Position numbers and translations under genes: made by a program | NCBI GenBank assembly: GCA_043775925.1 | Contig: JAYVRW010000306.1 | Coordinates: 1-51,996 of the forward strand | DNA: 51,996 nt | Direction of reading: 5' to 3' | Source: JAFDVL01 sp043775925 | GTDB lineage: Bacteria; Acidobacteriota; Blastocatellia; RBC074 | Part shown: positions 24,560-31,913 of the stretch, piece by piece | Numbering within the stretch: the stretch's first letter is position 1 | How the letters are laid out: each line of letters begins with the position of its first letter | The notes under the pieces: model-generated | What the model saw: the letters and a program-made list of their open reading frames with translations, nothing else | Told to the model about the DNA's origin: nothing | Database searches by the model: none

Positions 24560-26002
24560 CTAAACCTGTCCGGCTTCGACTAATTTACGCCGTCGTGATC
24601 GGGTTTGTAAAAACTCACGCGCTTCTTTGAATAAACGCATCCGGTCATTGTGATTCGACATCGCGCCTTTGACGATGCGGTAAATCGGTTTCGGACGGAA
24701 ATAATATTCGTCGTAAAATTTATGCACCCAATCCAGCATCTCTGCGCCGGACAAATGCGGGAAGTTCGCCATCGGTAATTGCTGTCCCAACTCGTCCGAC
24801 ATCTTCGTATTCATGATGATGCCATTCGCCTTGAACCATTCGTACATTTCAGTGCCGGGATAAGCGTGGGCGACGGAAACCTGCAACGTCTCGGCGTCCA
24901 TTTCTTTCGCGTAGGCAATTGTTTCTTTGATCGTATCGCGGGTTTCTCCGGGCAATCCGATGATGAAATCGGCGTGGACTTTGATCCCGACTTTCTTGCA
25001 GTTTTTGACAAATTCCAACGAACGCGCTGCTGAAATTCCTTTCTTGATATTTTTCAAAATCTGATCGTTGCCGGATTCAAAACCAACGATAAATAAACGG
25101 CACCCCGCATCCGCCATGACTTTCAAGGTTTCGTAATCCAGATGCGAACGCGAAGTCGAAGACCATTGAAATTTTAGCGGCTTAAACGCGGCGCTCATTT
25201 CGAGCATGCGCTTCGGATTGTAAGTAAACGTGTCGTCATCAAAGAAAATTTCCTTGAGTCCCTCGGGCTTGAAGGCATCCAGCGTCCACTCAACTTCGTT
25301 CTTCACATCCTGCACCGAACGTTGACGCCAGCGATGGTCGTCGAACGTCTGTGGCCATAAACAAAAAGTACAAAGCGCAGGGCAGCCCCGCGTCGAATAA
25401 AACGCGACAAACGGATTCAGCAAAAATGGGACGTTATATTTTTTGATGTTTAGATCACGCTTAAAAATCGGAGTGACCCACGGCAGCGCATCCAGATCAG
25501 TGGTCAACGGCTCCGGCGGAGTCGAAATCATTTTGCCGTCTTTGAGAAAATGGACACCGGGAATTTTTTCCAGTGGTTCACCATTCGCAAAGCGCGTGAC
25601 GGTGTAATCGAATTCTTTGTGCGTCACAAAATCAATCGCCGGACTCGCCATCAAAGCGACTTCAGGATGTGTGGTGACGGGCGGGCCAACGAAAGCAATT
25701 TTTAACGAAGGATTCAGGCTCTTCATCATTTCGGCGAGCTTCACGTCATTGCCGAAGCCAACGTGCGAAGTGAAGAGAATGACGAATTCATAATCTTTCG
25801 CAATCTGCGCAGTTTCTTCAGGGCTGACGTGATGCGGCGGCGCATCCAGCAACCGCGAATTCTTAATCATTGCCGCCGGATAACCGAGCCAAACAGGATA
25901 CCAATAGCTTTCGATTTCCCGTGTTGCCGGCCAGCGCGAAGAAGCTCCGCCATCGAACTTTTCAAAGGAAGGTGGATTGAGTAAAAGTGTTTTCATTGAC
26001 AT
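24560..26002 (-). CDS. hpnJ: B12-binding radical SAM protein HpnJ (hopanoid biosynthesis)
   Basis: 480 residues from ATG 26002, with AAGGAACC upstream; another ATG six bases later gives MKTLLLNPPSFEKFDGGA. The N-terminal B12-binding-like domain contains SRWPATREIESYWYPVWLGYPA and LLDAPPHHVSPEET. The radical SAM core has STRGCPALCTFCLWPQT (Cys cluster C-x3-C-x2-C), then FFDDDTF, LFIVGFESG, FIIGLPGETRDT and VSVAHAYPGTEMYEW, with a C-terminal FYDEYYFRP. These match HpnJ, which with HpnI and HpnK helps form the cyclitol ether headgroup of bacteriohopanetetrol. No other hpn gene is in the window. Single gene between two palindromic repeats. Confidence 0.93.
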   Translation of the reverse strand: MSMKTLLLNPPSFEKFDGGASSRWPATREIESYWYPVWLGYPAAMIKNSRLLDAPPHHVSPEETAQIAKDYEFVILFTSHVGFGNDVKLAEMMKSLNPSLKIAFVGPPVTTHPEVALMASPAIDFVTHKEFDYTVTRFANGEPLEKIPGVHFLKDGKMISTPPEPLTTDLDALPWVTPIFKRDLNIKKYNVPFLLNPFVAFYSTRGCPALCTFCLWPQTFDDHRWRQRSVQDVKNEVEWTLDAFKPEGLKEIFFDDDTFTYNPKRMLEMSAAFKPLKFQWSSTSRSHLDYETLKVMADAGCRLFIVGFESGNDQILKNIKKGISAARSLEFVKNCKKVGIKVHADFIIGLPGETRDTIKETIAYAKEMDAETLQVSVAHAYPGTEMYEWFKANGIIMNTKMSDELGQQLPMANFPHLSGAEMLDWVHKFYDEYYFRPKPIYRIVKGAMSNHNDRMRLFKEAREFLQTRSRRRKLVEAGQV

Positions 26003-26149
26003 AGGATTAATTTTGGTTCCTTGCAAAAATCAAGAGTATAAGCCCGATGACGATTTCGCAAGTAAGGAAGGTGACTAAGCTGGGCGAAACTGAACGGAGC
26101 GCCATCGCCTTTGACGATGGATTCAAATATGTCGGTAAGCAGGTATGGC

Positions 26150-26208
26150 CTGAGCTTGCACGAAGTAAGGGCGAAAATGCACACTTACTTCGTGCGTGTT
26201 GCTGCACT
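26150..26208. repeat. diverged copy of the GCAGAAGCCCG inverted-repeat family
   Basis: TTGCACGAAGTAAGGGCG and CACTTACTTCGTGCGTGTTG form the arms with a short A-rich loop. The outer parts no longer pair perfectly. It ends two bases from the galM stop codon. The rest of 26003-26149 holds no gene that I can support. Confidence 0.8.
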
Positions 26209-26209
26209 G

Positions 26210-27334
26210 CTACTTCGCCAAAAATTTATAGACCGTTGTTGTATGGTATGTCTGCCCTGGTTTAAGCAGCGTTGTCGGGAATTCTTTTTTGTTCGGAGTA
26301 TCGGGATAATGCTGCGTCTCTAAGCAAAATGCCGAACGCTTGGCATAAGGTTTTCCACCTTTACCTGCCGCGATATTGACGTGATTTCCAGTGTAAAACT
26401 GTACGCCGGGTTCAGTCGTCATTACTTCCATAATCCGCCCGGTCGTCGGTTCGGTGACACGCGCCGCCAGTGTTAACGATTTGCCTCCGCCGTTAATGAC
26501 ATAATTATTATCGTAGCCGAGTCCGAATTGAATCTGCTCGTCTTTGGCCTCAATGCGCGAACCAATCGCCATCGGAGAAGTGAAGTCCAGCGCCGTCCCT
26601 TTGATATTGACGATCTCTCCGGTGGGAATCATTCCTTTGTCCACTTTGGTCGCCTGATAGGCATTAATCATCAGCTCGTGTCCGAGAATATCTCCGTTGC
26701 CTGCGCCGGCCAGATTGAAGTAGGAATGATTGGTCAGGTTCACATGCGTAGACTTGTCCGTGACCGCTTTGTAATCAATTTTCAGCCCGTTATCATTGGT
26801 CAGCGTGTACGTCACGGTGACATCCAATTTGCCGGGATAACCTTCTTCCATGTCGGCACTGGTGTATTTTAATTCCAGCGTCTGACCTTCGGTGGATTTG
26901 CCGGATTTGGCTGCCCAGATTTTTTTATCAAAGCCGAGAGCGCCGCCGTGCAGATGATTTTCTCCGTTGTTGACGAGGAGCGAATACTCTTTGCCATCAA
27001 TTTTAAATCTTCCTTTGGCGATGCGATTGCCGTAGCGTCCGACCAATGCGCCGAAGAACGGATTACCTTTGACGTAAGAATCAAGCGTATCAAATCCGAG
27101 GACGACATCGTCGAGCTTGCCGTCCCGATCTGGGGTCTTGAGCGACACGATGATGCCGCCGTAAGTCATAATTCTGGCTTCCATGCCTTTCGCATTTGTG
27201 AGCGTAAAAATATCAACGGGTTTGCCATCGGCAGTCTTCCCGAAAGGTTGTTTGGTAATCATAGGTTTTTTCTGTGCCTGGATGGTGAGAGCGAACAACG
27301 CCGCCATCATCAATGTGAAGGTGAATTTTTTCAT
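26210..27334 (-). CDS. galM: exported aldose 1-epimerase (galactose mutarotase)
   Basis: 374 residues with a Sec signal peptide (MKKFTFTLMMAALFALTIQAQ). The mature galactose mutarotase fold follows: MTYGGIIVSLKTPDRDG, VGRYGNRIAKGRF, NNGENHLHGG, the catalytic-His segment VNLTNHSYFNLAG, and the catalytic-Glu segment TEPGVQFYTGN, ending LETQHYPDTPNKKEFP. It interconverts the alpha and beta anomers of sugars. The signal peptide places it in the periplasm, which suggests it handles released or imported polysaccharide sugars. A good AGGAGAAAG-type Shine-Dalgarno sequence precedes the start. No other sugar-use gene is adjacent. Confidence 0.95.
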   Translation of the reverse strand: MKKFTFTLMMAALFALTIQAQKKPMITKQPFGKTADGKPVDIFTLTNAKGMEARIMTYGGIIVSLKTPDRDGKLDDVVLGFDTLDSYVKGNPFFGALVGRYGNRIAKGRFKIDGKEYSLLVNNGENHLHGGALGFDKKIWAAKSGKSTEGQTLELKYTSADMEEGYPGKLDVTVTYTLTNDNGLKIDYKAVTDKSTHVNLTNHSYFNLAGAGNGDILGHELMINAYQATKVDKGMIPTGEIVNIKGTALDFTSPMAIGSRIEAKDEQIQFGLGYDNNYVINGGGKSLTLAARVTEPTTGRIMEVMTTEPGVQFYTGNHVNIAAGKGGKPYAKRSAFCLETQHYPDTPNKKEFPTTLLKPGQTYHTTTVYKFLAK

Positions 27335-27366
27335 TCCTCTTTCTCCTGAAAATATAGTGTTTTCTA

Positions 27367-27738
27367 TCAGAACTGATTAATTGTTACTTGTCCATCAGCG
27401 ATAGTATGAACATGTAGATCATATCCTTCTAACAGCGACATGCCGATTAGTATCTCTGATTCCAAGGCGTCAACTTCGATGGTGCGAGGCTGACCATCCC
27501 AAAGAATTGTCGCTTGAAATAGATCCACATCTACGGCATGTCCATCAGCCATGGTTAAGCGACCTGAAGCGAAAATTTCTAAATTGAGTTCGGTAAGGAT
27601 TGATTGCGGCAAGGTTATAAATTCAGTGTACCCGGTATCAACGAGGGCTTCAAACTCCTTAGTTTCGCCATCTTTTGCCAGAATCGTAAGTGCGATGATA
27701 GCTTCTAATTTTGAATTAATATGACCAGTAATCATCAA
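27367..27738 (-). CDS. clan AA (retropepsin-like) aspartic protease
   Basis: 123 residues with the single-domain retropepsin pattern: ALVDTGYTEFITLP (active-site DTG at res 33-35), a flap-like ASGRLTMADGHAVDV, and LIGMSLLEGYDLHV near the end. Half-size proteases of this kind act as dimers. Small clan AA proteases are abundant, mostly uncharacterised, in cyanobacteria and related genomes, and are often found with the 80-residue protein encoded just upstream. The pair arrangement (11-base gap) resembles a toxin-antitoxin or other two-part module; this is inference. Confidence 0.88.
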   Translation of the reverse strand: MMITGHINSKLEAIIALTILAKDGETKEFEALVDTGYTEFITLPQSILTELNLEIFASGRLTMADGHAVDVDLFQATILWDGQPRTIEVDALESEILIGMSLLEGYDLHVHTIADGQVTINQF

Positions 27739-27749
27739 ATTGTGATTGA

Positions 27750-28001
27750 TTATCGAATGCGATGCAACGAGGAAGAACCAACTCGTTGGACGAAAATAAT
27801 TGCTTCAGGTTGCCGTATGCGTAATTGTTGAGCGCTGGTGATTGCATCAATAGCGACCTCAAATTCGCCAGTACGAACATCTATTGCTACAACGCGACCA
27901 TTGTAATCCGCTTCTACTAAAGATTTAATTTCTCTCTCGTAAATCTCCTGACCTCGCTGTACGATTTCTTCTTTGGTCAACTCAATCGTTGTTGTTGGCA
28001 T
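27750..28001 (-). CDS. small partner protein of the clan AA protease
   Basis: 83 residues: an N-terminal helix (ELTKEEIVQRGQEIYEREIKSLVEADYNG), then RVVAIDVRTGEFEVAIDAITSAQQLRIRQPEAIIFVQRVG, a pattern I know from small genes that precede clan AA aspartic proteases. It lacks a recognisable catalytic or DNA-binding motif. It would be co-translated with the protease, and could be its substrate, inhibitor or adaptor. Recognition of the pairing is from memory and not verifiable here. Confidence 0.78.
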   Translation of the reverse strand: MPTTTIELTKEEIVQRGQEIYEREIKSLVEADYNGRVVAIDVRTGEFEVAIDAITSAQQLRIRQPEAIIFVQRVGSSSLHRIR

Positions 28002-28061
28002 TTGTCTCCCTCACTTTTAGAAACTTTTTCCAGCGTGGCAGTATATCACTGTTGACCTATT

Positions 28062-28092
28062 GAGTGCGGTAGCTCGACACCGCTTAGGCGTT
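28062..28092. repeat. short dispersed repeat (AGTGCGG...TTGACACCGCTT type)
   Basis: GAGTGCGGTAGCTCGACACC followed by GCTTAGGCGTTC matches a second copy at 42970-43002 with a few differences. Both lie in intergenic DNA next to a gene end, here the carboxyltransferase 3' end. Confidence 0.65.
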
Positions 28093-28118
28093 CATTACCA
28101 AATTATTTTCGTTGTTCG

Positions 28119-29732
28119 TTACAATAAAAATTGTCCAAGATGTGCGTTAGGATTATTCAAAGCAGTTCGTAATGCAAGCTCCAGCGTATCTCTGATTTCT
28201 TCCGGTGCGATGACTGCATCTACAAAGCCGCGTGCTGCGGCGAATTTTGCATCCAGTTGTTTTTCGTATTCATTGCGGACGTTTTGCATTTCGGCTTGTA
28301 ATGTTTCGTCAGGCGATTTTCCGGCGGCTTTGAGCTTTTCAAGCTGTCCTGAAAACAATGCCATCACCGCAGATTCGCCTTCCATCACGCCCATTCTGCC
28401 AGTCGGCAACGTGAAAATAAAATCAGGATCGAAGCCCTGTCCCGCCATCGCGTAATAGCCTGCGCCGCTGGCGTGATTGATCGTCAAAACTATTTTCGGA
28501 ACTGTTGCGGTCGCCATTGCTTCGACGAATCTGGCTCCGGCGCGGATGATGCCGGAATGCTCGGCTTCGACGCCGATCATAAATCCCGAAACGTCTTGAA
28601 GAAACAAAATCGGCGTTCCCTGACGATTACAATTTTCGATAAAATACGCGGTTTTTTCAGCGCTTTCGGTGTAAATAATGCCGCCGATTTTGGGAGGTTT
28701 GCCCGGTTCGCCTTTGAGCATCCCGCGACTGTTGGCGATGATGCCGACGCTGATTCCTTTGATGCGGGCGTGACCGACAATCATTTCCTGCGCGTAGTCC
28801 GCCTGAAATTCATCGAAGCTGTCAGCGTCGAAAATACAATCCAGCAAAGCGCGTGGATCGTACATTCCACGATGATCGTTGGGGATGATTTCGTACAAGT
28901 CTGATGAAAGGCGTTTGGATTGTACTGACTCCCGCGCTACGGCTATTGTACCGTTTGGCGGCAAATCCTTAATGATCGTCCGAATTTTTTGAATACATTC
29001 TTCGTCATCTTTCGTGCGGTAATGCGCGACTCCTGAAATTGCGTTGTGTGTGTACGCGCCTCCCAGCTTTTCGCCTTCGACTTTTTGACCTGTAGCGCCT
29101 TTGACTAAATTCGGGCCGCCGAGTCCCATAAATGAAGTCCCTTCGACCATGATAATGACATCAGAAAGAGCCGGTAAATATGCGCCTCCGGCGATACATT
29201 GTCCCATCACAGCGGAAATTTGCGGCACTTTCAAAAAGCGTCGCATGATCGAATTGTAATAAAAAATTCGCGCTGCGCCGTACTGTCCTGGAAACACGCC
29301 GCCCTGATACGGAAGGTTGACCCCGGCAGAATCTACGAGGTACACAATCGGCACGCGGCAACGCATCGCAATTTCCTGCGCGCGCAAAATTTTCTTAATC
29401 GTTTCCGGCCACCACGAACCAGCTTTGACGGTCGCGTCATTGGCGACGACGACGATTTCGCGTCCGGCGATTTGACCGATGCAGGTGACGACTCCGGCGG
29501 CGGGAGCTTGCCCGTCATATTGATCGTAGGCAATGAGCAAGCCGATTTCCTGATAAAACCCTTCATCAAAAAGCAGCTCAATTCGTTCACGCGCCGTTAA
29601 TTTATTTTGGTCGTGTTGGCGTTGGATTTTATCTTCGCCGCCGCCGAGGATGAGTTTGGATTCAAGTTCGCGGAGTTCGGCAACCATTGTTTCGAGGCGG
29701 GGAATTGTGGGAGGTTTTGCTGAGAGTTTCAT
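28119..29732 (-). CDS. acyl-CoA carboxylase carboxyltransferase (beta) subunit
   Basis: 537 residues from ATG 29732 (MKLSAKPPT). A longer frame to 29777 exists, but its extra codons lie in a dispersed repeat. The crotonase-fold carboxyltransferase is complete: HDQNKLTARERIELLFDEG, RVPIVYLVDSAGVNLPYQ, AVMGQCIAGGAYLPALSD, VEGEKLGGAYTHNAISGVAHY, PRALLDCIFD and NHASGAGYYAMAGQGF. The sequence is of the methylcrotonyl-/geranyl-CoA carboxylase type rather than AccD. It needs a biotin-carrying alpha subunit, which is not encoded in the window. Likely leucine or branched-chain acyl-CoA breakdown; substrate uncertain. Confidence 0.92.
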   Translation of the reverse strand: MKLSAKPPTIPRLETMVAELRELESKLILGGGEDKIQRQHDQNKLTARERIELLFDEGFYQEIGLLIAYDQYDGQAPAAGVVTCIGQIAGREIVVVANDATVKAGSWWPETIKKILRAQEIAMRCRVPIVYLVDSAGVNLPYQGGVFPGQYGAARIFYYNSIMRRFLKVPQISAVMGQCIAGGAYLPALSDVIIMVEGTSFMGLGGPNLVKGATGQKVEGEKLGGAYTHNAISGVAHYRTKDDEECIQKIRTIIKDLPPNGTIAVARESVQSKRLSSDLYEIIPNDHRGMYDPRALLDCIFDADSFDEFQADYAQEMIVGHARIKGISVGIIANSRGMLKGEPGKPPKIGGIIYTESAEKTAYFIENCNRQGTPILFLQDVSGFMIGVEAEHSGIIRAGARFVEAMATATVPKIVLTINHASGAGYYAMAGQGFDPDFIFTLPTGRMGVMEGESAVMALFSGQLEKLKAAGKSPDETLQAEMQNVRNEYEKQLDAKFAAARGFVDAVIAPEEIRDTLELALRTALNNPNAHLGQFLL

Positions 29733-29756
29733 AGCGTTTACTAGGTGAAATTCTTT

Positions 29757-29947
29757 ATGAATTGCCACGAGTTTCAACTCGTGGGCGGCTGATTATTTTC
29801 ACAGGGCTTTAGCCAAAATCAATAAAACTTCTTTTTCCGATTCGCTTCAGCTAAAGCAATTCGGACTTTTATTTTTCTTAGATATTCGGCTAAAGCCTTA
29901 TTTTATTGCCTGATCGTTCCACGCACTAAAGTTGCGTGGCAATTCAT
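29757..29947. repeat. MITE-like element, 191 bp, 13-bp terminal inverted repeats
   Basis: Starts ATGAATTGCCACG and ends CGTGGCAATTCAT, an exact 13-bp inverted repeat. Inside each end is a hairpin (CCACGAGTT..AACTCGTGG; CCACGCA..TGCGTGG). The centre holds several GGCTTTAGCC / GCTAAAGC units. It has no coding capacity and fills most of the gap between the carboxyltransferase and PagL-like genes. Confidence 0.8.
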
Positions 29948-29986
29948 AAGGCATAGATTCAAACGAGGATCGAAGCTGTTTTAAGC

Positions 29987-30604
29987 TTATCGAAGTATCG
30001 AATAACCCGCATAAATCACATTGCTATCCATCCCTGGATTCACATTCGTAAACCGCGCATTTGAGAAATGATGCAATTTATATCCGACCGAAAATGCAGT
30101 GCGTTGACTGACAGGGATTTGAATTCCACCGCCGAATTCAAACGTGAAATTCCATCGCGTTGCGCCTAAGACTTCAATGGGCGTACCTTTCTCGAAGATC
30201 ATATAACCGCCACTGATATTCACGAAGGGCTTGATCTTGTTCTGGCGATTAAAACTCACTTTCAAGCCAAATGGAGAGCCGCCGCGACCGCGTACTGCCA
30301 ATTGTGCGCGTGGATTACCAACTCTGACCGAAGCTGGTTGATAGACCATTGAATACGGCACAATATCGCTAATAAATTCCCACGCTGTATTTTGGGTAGC
30401 TGCGAAAACCCAGCCGTGACGAAGTCCGACAATCGCTAATTTACGGTCTTTGACGGAGCCAAAAATTTGCGGGGAATTTGGCGAACCTCCCGCCCATACG
30501 CCCCATTCGTGCGTGCCTTTGTCAAAGCTGCCCGCGTCTTTGGTTTGCGCGAAAATCGAAACAGAAAAAAGGCAGAAGAGAAAAAATCGTAGTGTACTTT
30601 TCAT
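29987..30604 (-). CDS. PagL-like acyloxyacyl hydrolase / lipid A 3-O-deacylase family protein
   Basis: 205 residues with a signal peptide (MKSTLRFFLFCLFSVSIFAQ) and alternating beta-barrel-type sequence. The C-terminal motif SVGYKLHHFSNARFTNVNPGMDSNVIYAGYS contains the His-x-Ser...N-x-G signature of PagL (catalytic His-Ser). PagL removes the 3-linked acyl chain from lipid A in the outer membrane. The next genes make ADP-heptose, so this sits in a lipopolysaccharide context. Its ATG overlaps the gmhB stop by 4 bases, so the genes are co-translated. Which acyl ester it cleaves is not known. Confidence 0.85.
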   Translation of the reverse strand: MKSTLRFFLFCLFSVSIFAQTKDAGSFDKGTHEWGVWAGGSPNSPQIFGSVKDRKLAIVGLRHGWVFAATQNTAWEFISDIVPYSMVYQPASVRVGNPRAQLAVRGRGGSPFGLKVSFNRQNKIKPFVNISGGYMIFEKGTPIEVLGATRWNFTFEFGGGIQIPVSQRTAFSVGYKLHHFSNARFTNVNPGMDSNVIYAGYSILR

Positions 30605-31140
30605 AACAAATATTTCGTAGTTGCTTCCAATAATGATGCAGCCTCGCCCAGCAGGTTGAAGCTGTTAGGATCGGGGATGAGCAATTTCGATGAGGTGTTG
30701 ACGAAAATAGTTGCACATCCGATGCGCGATCCGGCTTCCAGATCAGTCACAGAATCTCCGATCATCACTGAGCTGGCAAAATCAATTTCAGGGAAATCCT
30801 GCTGTGCGTTCAGAAACATCCCGACATCAGGTTTGCGGCATGAACATTGATTGTTATCGTGTGGGCAATGATAAATTCCTGAAATGATTGCGCCGGATTC
30901 TGCGAGTTCGGAGTTTAATTTTTGATGGACTTCGGCGACATCGGATTCGCTCATGATGCCAAGCGAAACGCCGCGTTGATTGGTGATGATAATTAAGCGA
31001 TGTTGCGTAGCGGTGAGTTGGGCTAAGGCTTCTTTGACGCCGGGCAGCAATTCAAATTCCGACCAGTTTTTGACGTAATCATTTTCGAGCTTGCGATTAA
31101 TCACGCCGTCACGGTCTAAAAAAATCGTAGAATATTTCAT
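30601..31140 (-). CDS. gmhB: HAD-IIIA phosphatase, D-glycero-manno-heptose 1,7-bisphosphate 7-phosphatase
   Basis: 179 residues, the usual GmhB size. HAD motif I is FLDRDGVINRK (res 7-17), motif II ITNQRG (52-57), a zinc loop CPHDNNQCSCRKPDVGMF, and motif IV MIGDSVTDLEAGSRIGC. It removes the 7-phosphate in ADP-heptose synthesis for lipopolysaccharide core. The neighbouring gmhA, same strand and pathway, supports this over histidinol phosphatase. A dispersed palindrome (31154-31233) lies between gmhA and gmhB. Confidence 0.93.
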   Translation of the reverse strand: MKYSTIFLDRDGVINRKLENDYVKNWSEFELLPGVKEALAQLTATQHRLIIITNQRGVSLGIMSESDVAEVHQKLNSELAESGAIISGIYHCPHDNNQCSCRKPDVGMFLNAQQDFPEIDFASSVMIGDSVTDLEAGSRIGCATIFVNTSSKLLIPDPNSFNLLGEAASLLEATTKYLL

Positions 31141-31153
31141 AACGATTTTGAAG

Positions 31154-31233
31154 ATAGACCACAGATTTAGCGGATCAGGCGGGTCAACGCAGATCAGCGA
31201 AAACCCGCATCATCCGCTAAATCTGTGGTCTAT
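31154..31233. repeat. palindromic element with 22-bp arms; supplies the gmhA stop codon
   Basis: ATAGACCACAGATTTAGCGG (AT) at the left is the exact complement of the right end at about 31212-31233, with GGCGGGT/ACCCGC pairing inside. The sequence ACCACAGATTTA-x-GC is a widespread dispersed repeat type. The gmhA stop codon (TAG, 31230-31232) lies in its right end. Confidence 0.85.
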
Positions 31234-31808
31234 TTCCTGAACATTTCCTTCTCGACTAAATCACACAAAATATGCCCGATCAAAATGTGTGCTTCCTGAA
31301 TTCTTGGCGTATCATCCGAAGTGACACACAAACAATAATTCGCCATTTCTTTGAGCTTGCCGCCTGATTTTCCCGTCATTGCAATTGTAGTCGCTCCGAT
31401 TGAATTGGCGAATTTCAGGCCGTTGATGACGTTGGGAGAATTGCCGCTGGTCGAGATTCCAAAGACTACATCGCCTTTGGTTGCCAGCCCTTCCAACTGT
31501 CGGCTAAAGAGCATTTCAAACCCGTAATCATTGGCGATGGCAGTCAGCGTCGAAGTATTCGCCGTCAATGACAGAGCCGGTAACGAAGGTCGCTCCAGTT
31601 TGAATCTACCCGAAAGTTCTGTCGCAATATGCTCCGCATCGGACGCACTCCCGCCATTTCCAAACAGAAAAAGTTTATGTCCGTTACGAAAAGCCGCGAT
31701 GACCAGAGATGAAATTTGCGCGATTAATTCTGCCTGCGCCAGACACGAAAGTTGGATGGCGCTGCTGTCTTTGATTTGTTGTTCGATTTGGGACTGGTAC
31801 GAATTCAT
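31230..31808 (-). CDS. gmhA: sedoheptulose-7-phosphate isomerase
   Basis: 192 residues with a SIS domain: LFLFGNGGSASDAEHIATELSGRF (res 46-69), VVFGISTSGNSPNVINGL, and the C-terminal EAHILIGHILCDLVEKEMF. This closely fits GmhA, which converts sedoheptulose 7-phosphate to glycero-manno-heptose 7-phosphate, the first step to ADP-heptose. No kinase (HldE) is in the window. Its final codons abut the palindromic repeat. Confidence 0.96.
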   Translation of the reverse strand: MNSYQSQIEQQIKDSSAIQLSCLAQAELIAQISSLVIAAFRNGHKLFLFGNGGSASDAEHIATELSGRFKLERPSLPALSLTANTSTLTAIANDYGFEMLFSRQLEGLATKGDVVFGISTSGNSPNVINGLKFANSIGATTIAMTGKSGGKLKEMANYCLCVTSDDTPRIQEAHILIGHILCDLVEKEMFRK

Positions 31809-31840
31809 GAAGGTCAGGATAACATGAAAAATGCTTCAAA

Positions 31841-31912
31841 TGCAGAAGCCCGCACGGAGTAAGGGCGTATATTTTTAATGGAACACGCCCTTACTCCGTG
31901 CGGGCTTCTGCA
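31841..31912. repeat. dispersed inverted repeat with compensatory change
   Basis: 28-bp perfect arms, TGCAGAAGCCCGCACGGAGT... at 31841-31868 and the complement at 31885-31912. Relative to the copy at 24486, one base of the left arm (A to G) and its partner in the right arm (T to C) are both changed, so pairing is kept. It lies between gmhA and the first glycosyltransferase gene. Confidence 0.95.
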
Positions 31913-31913
31913 T

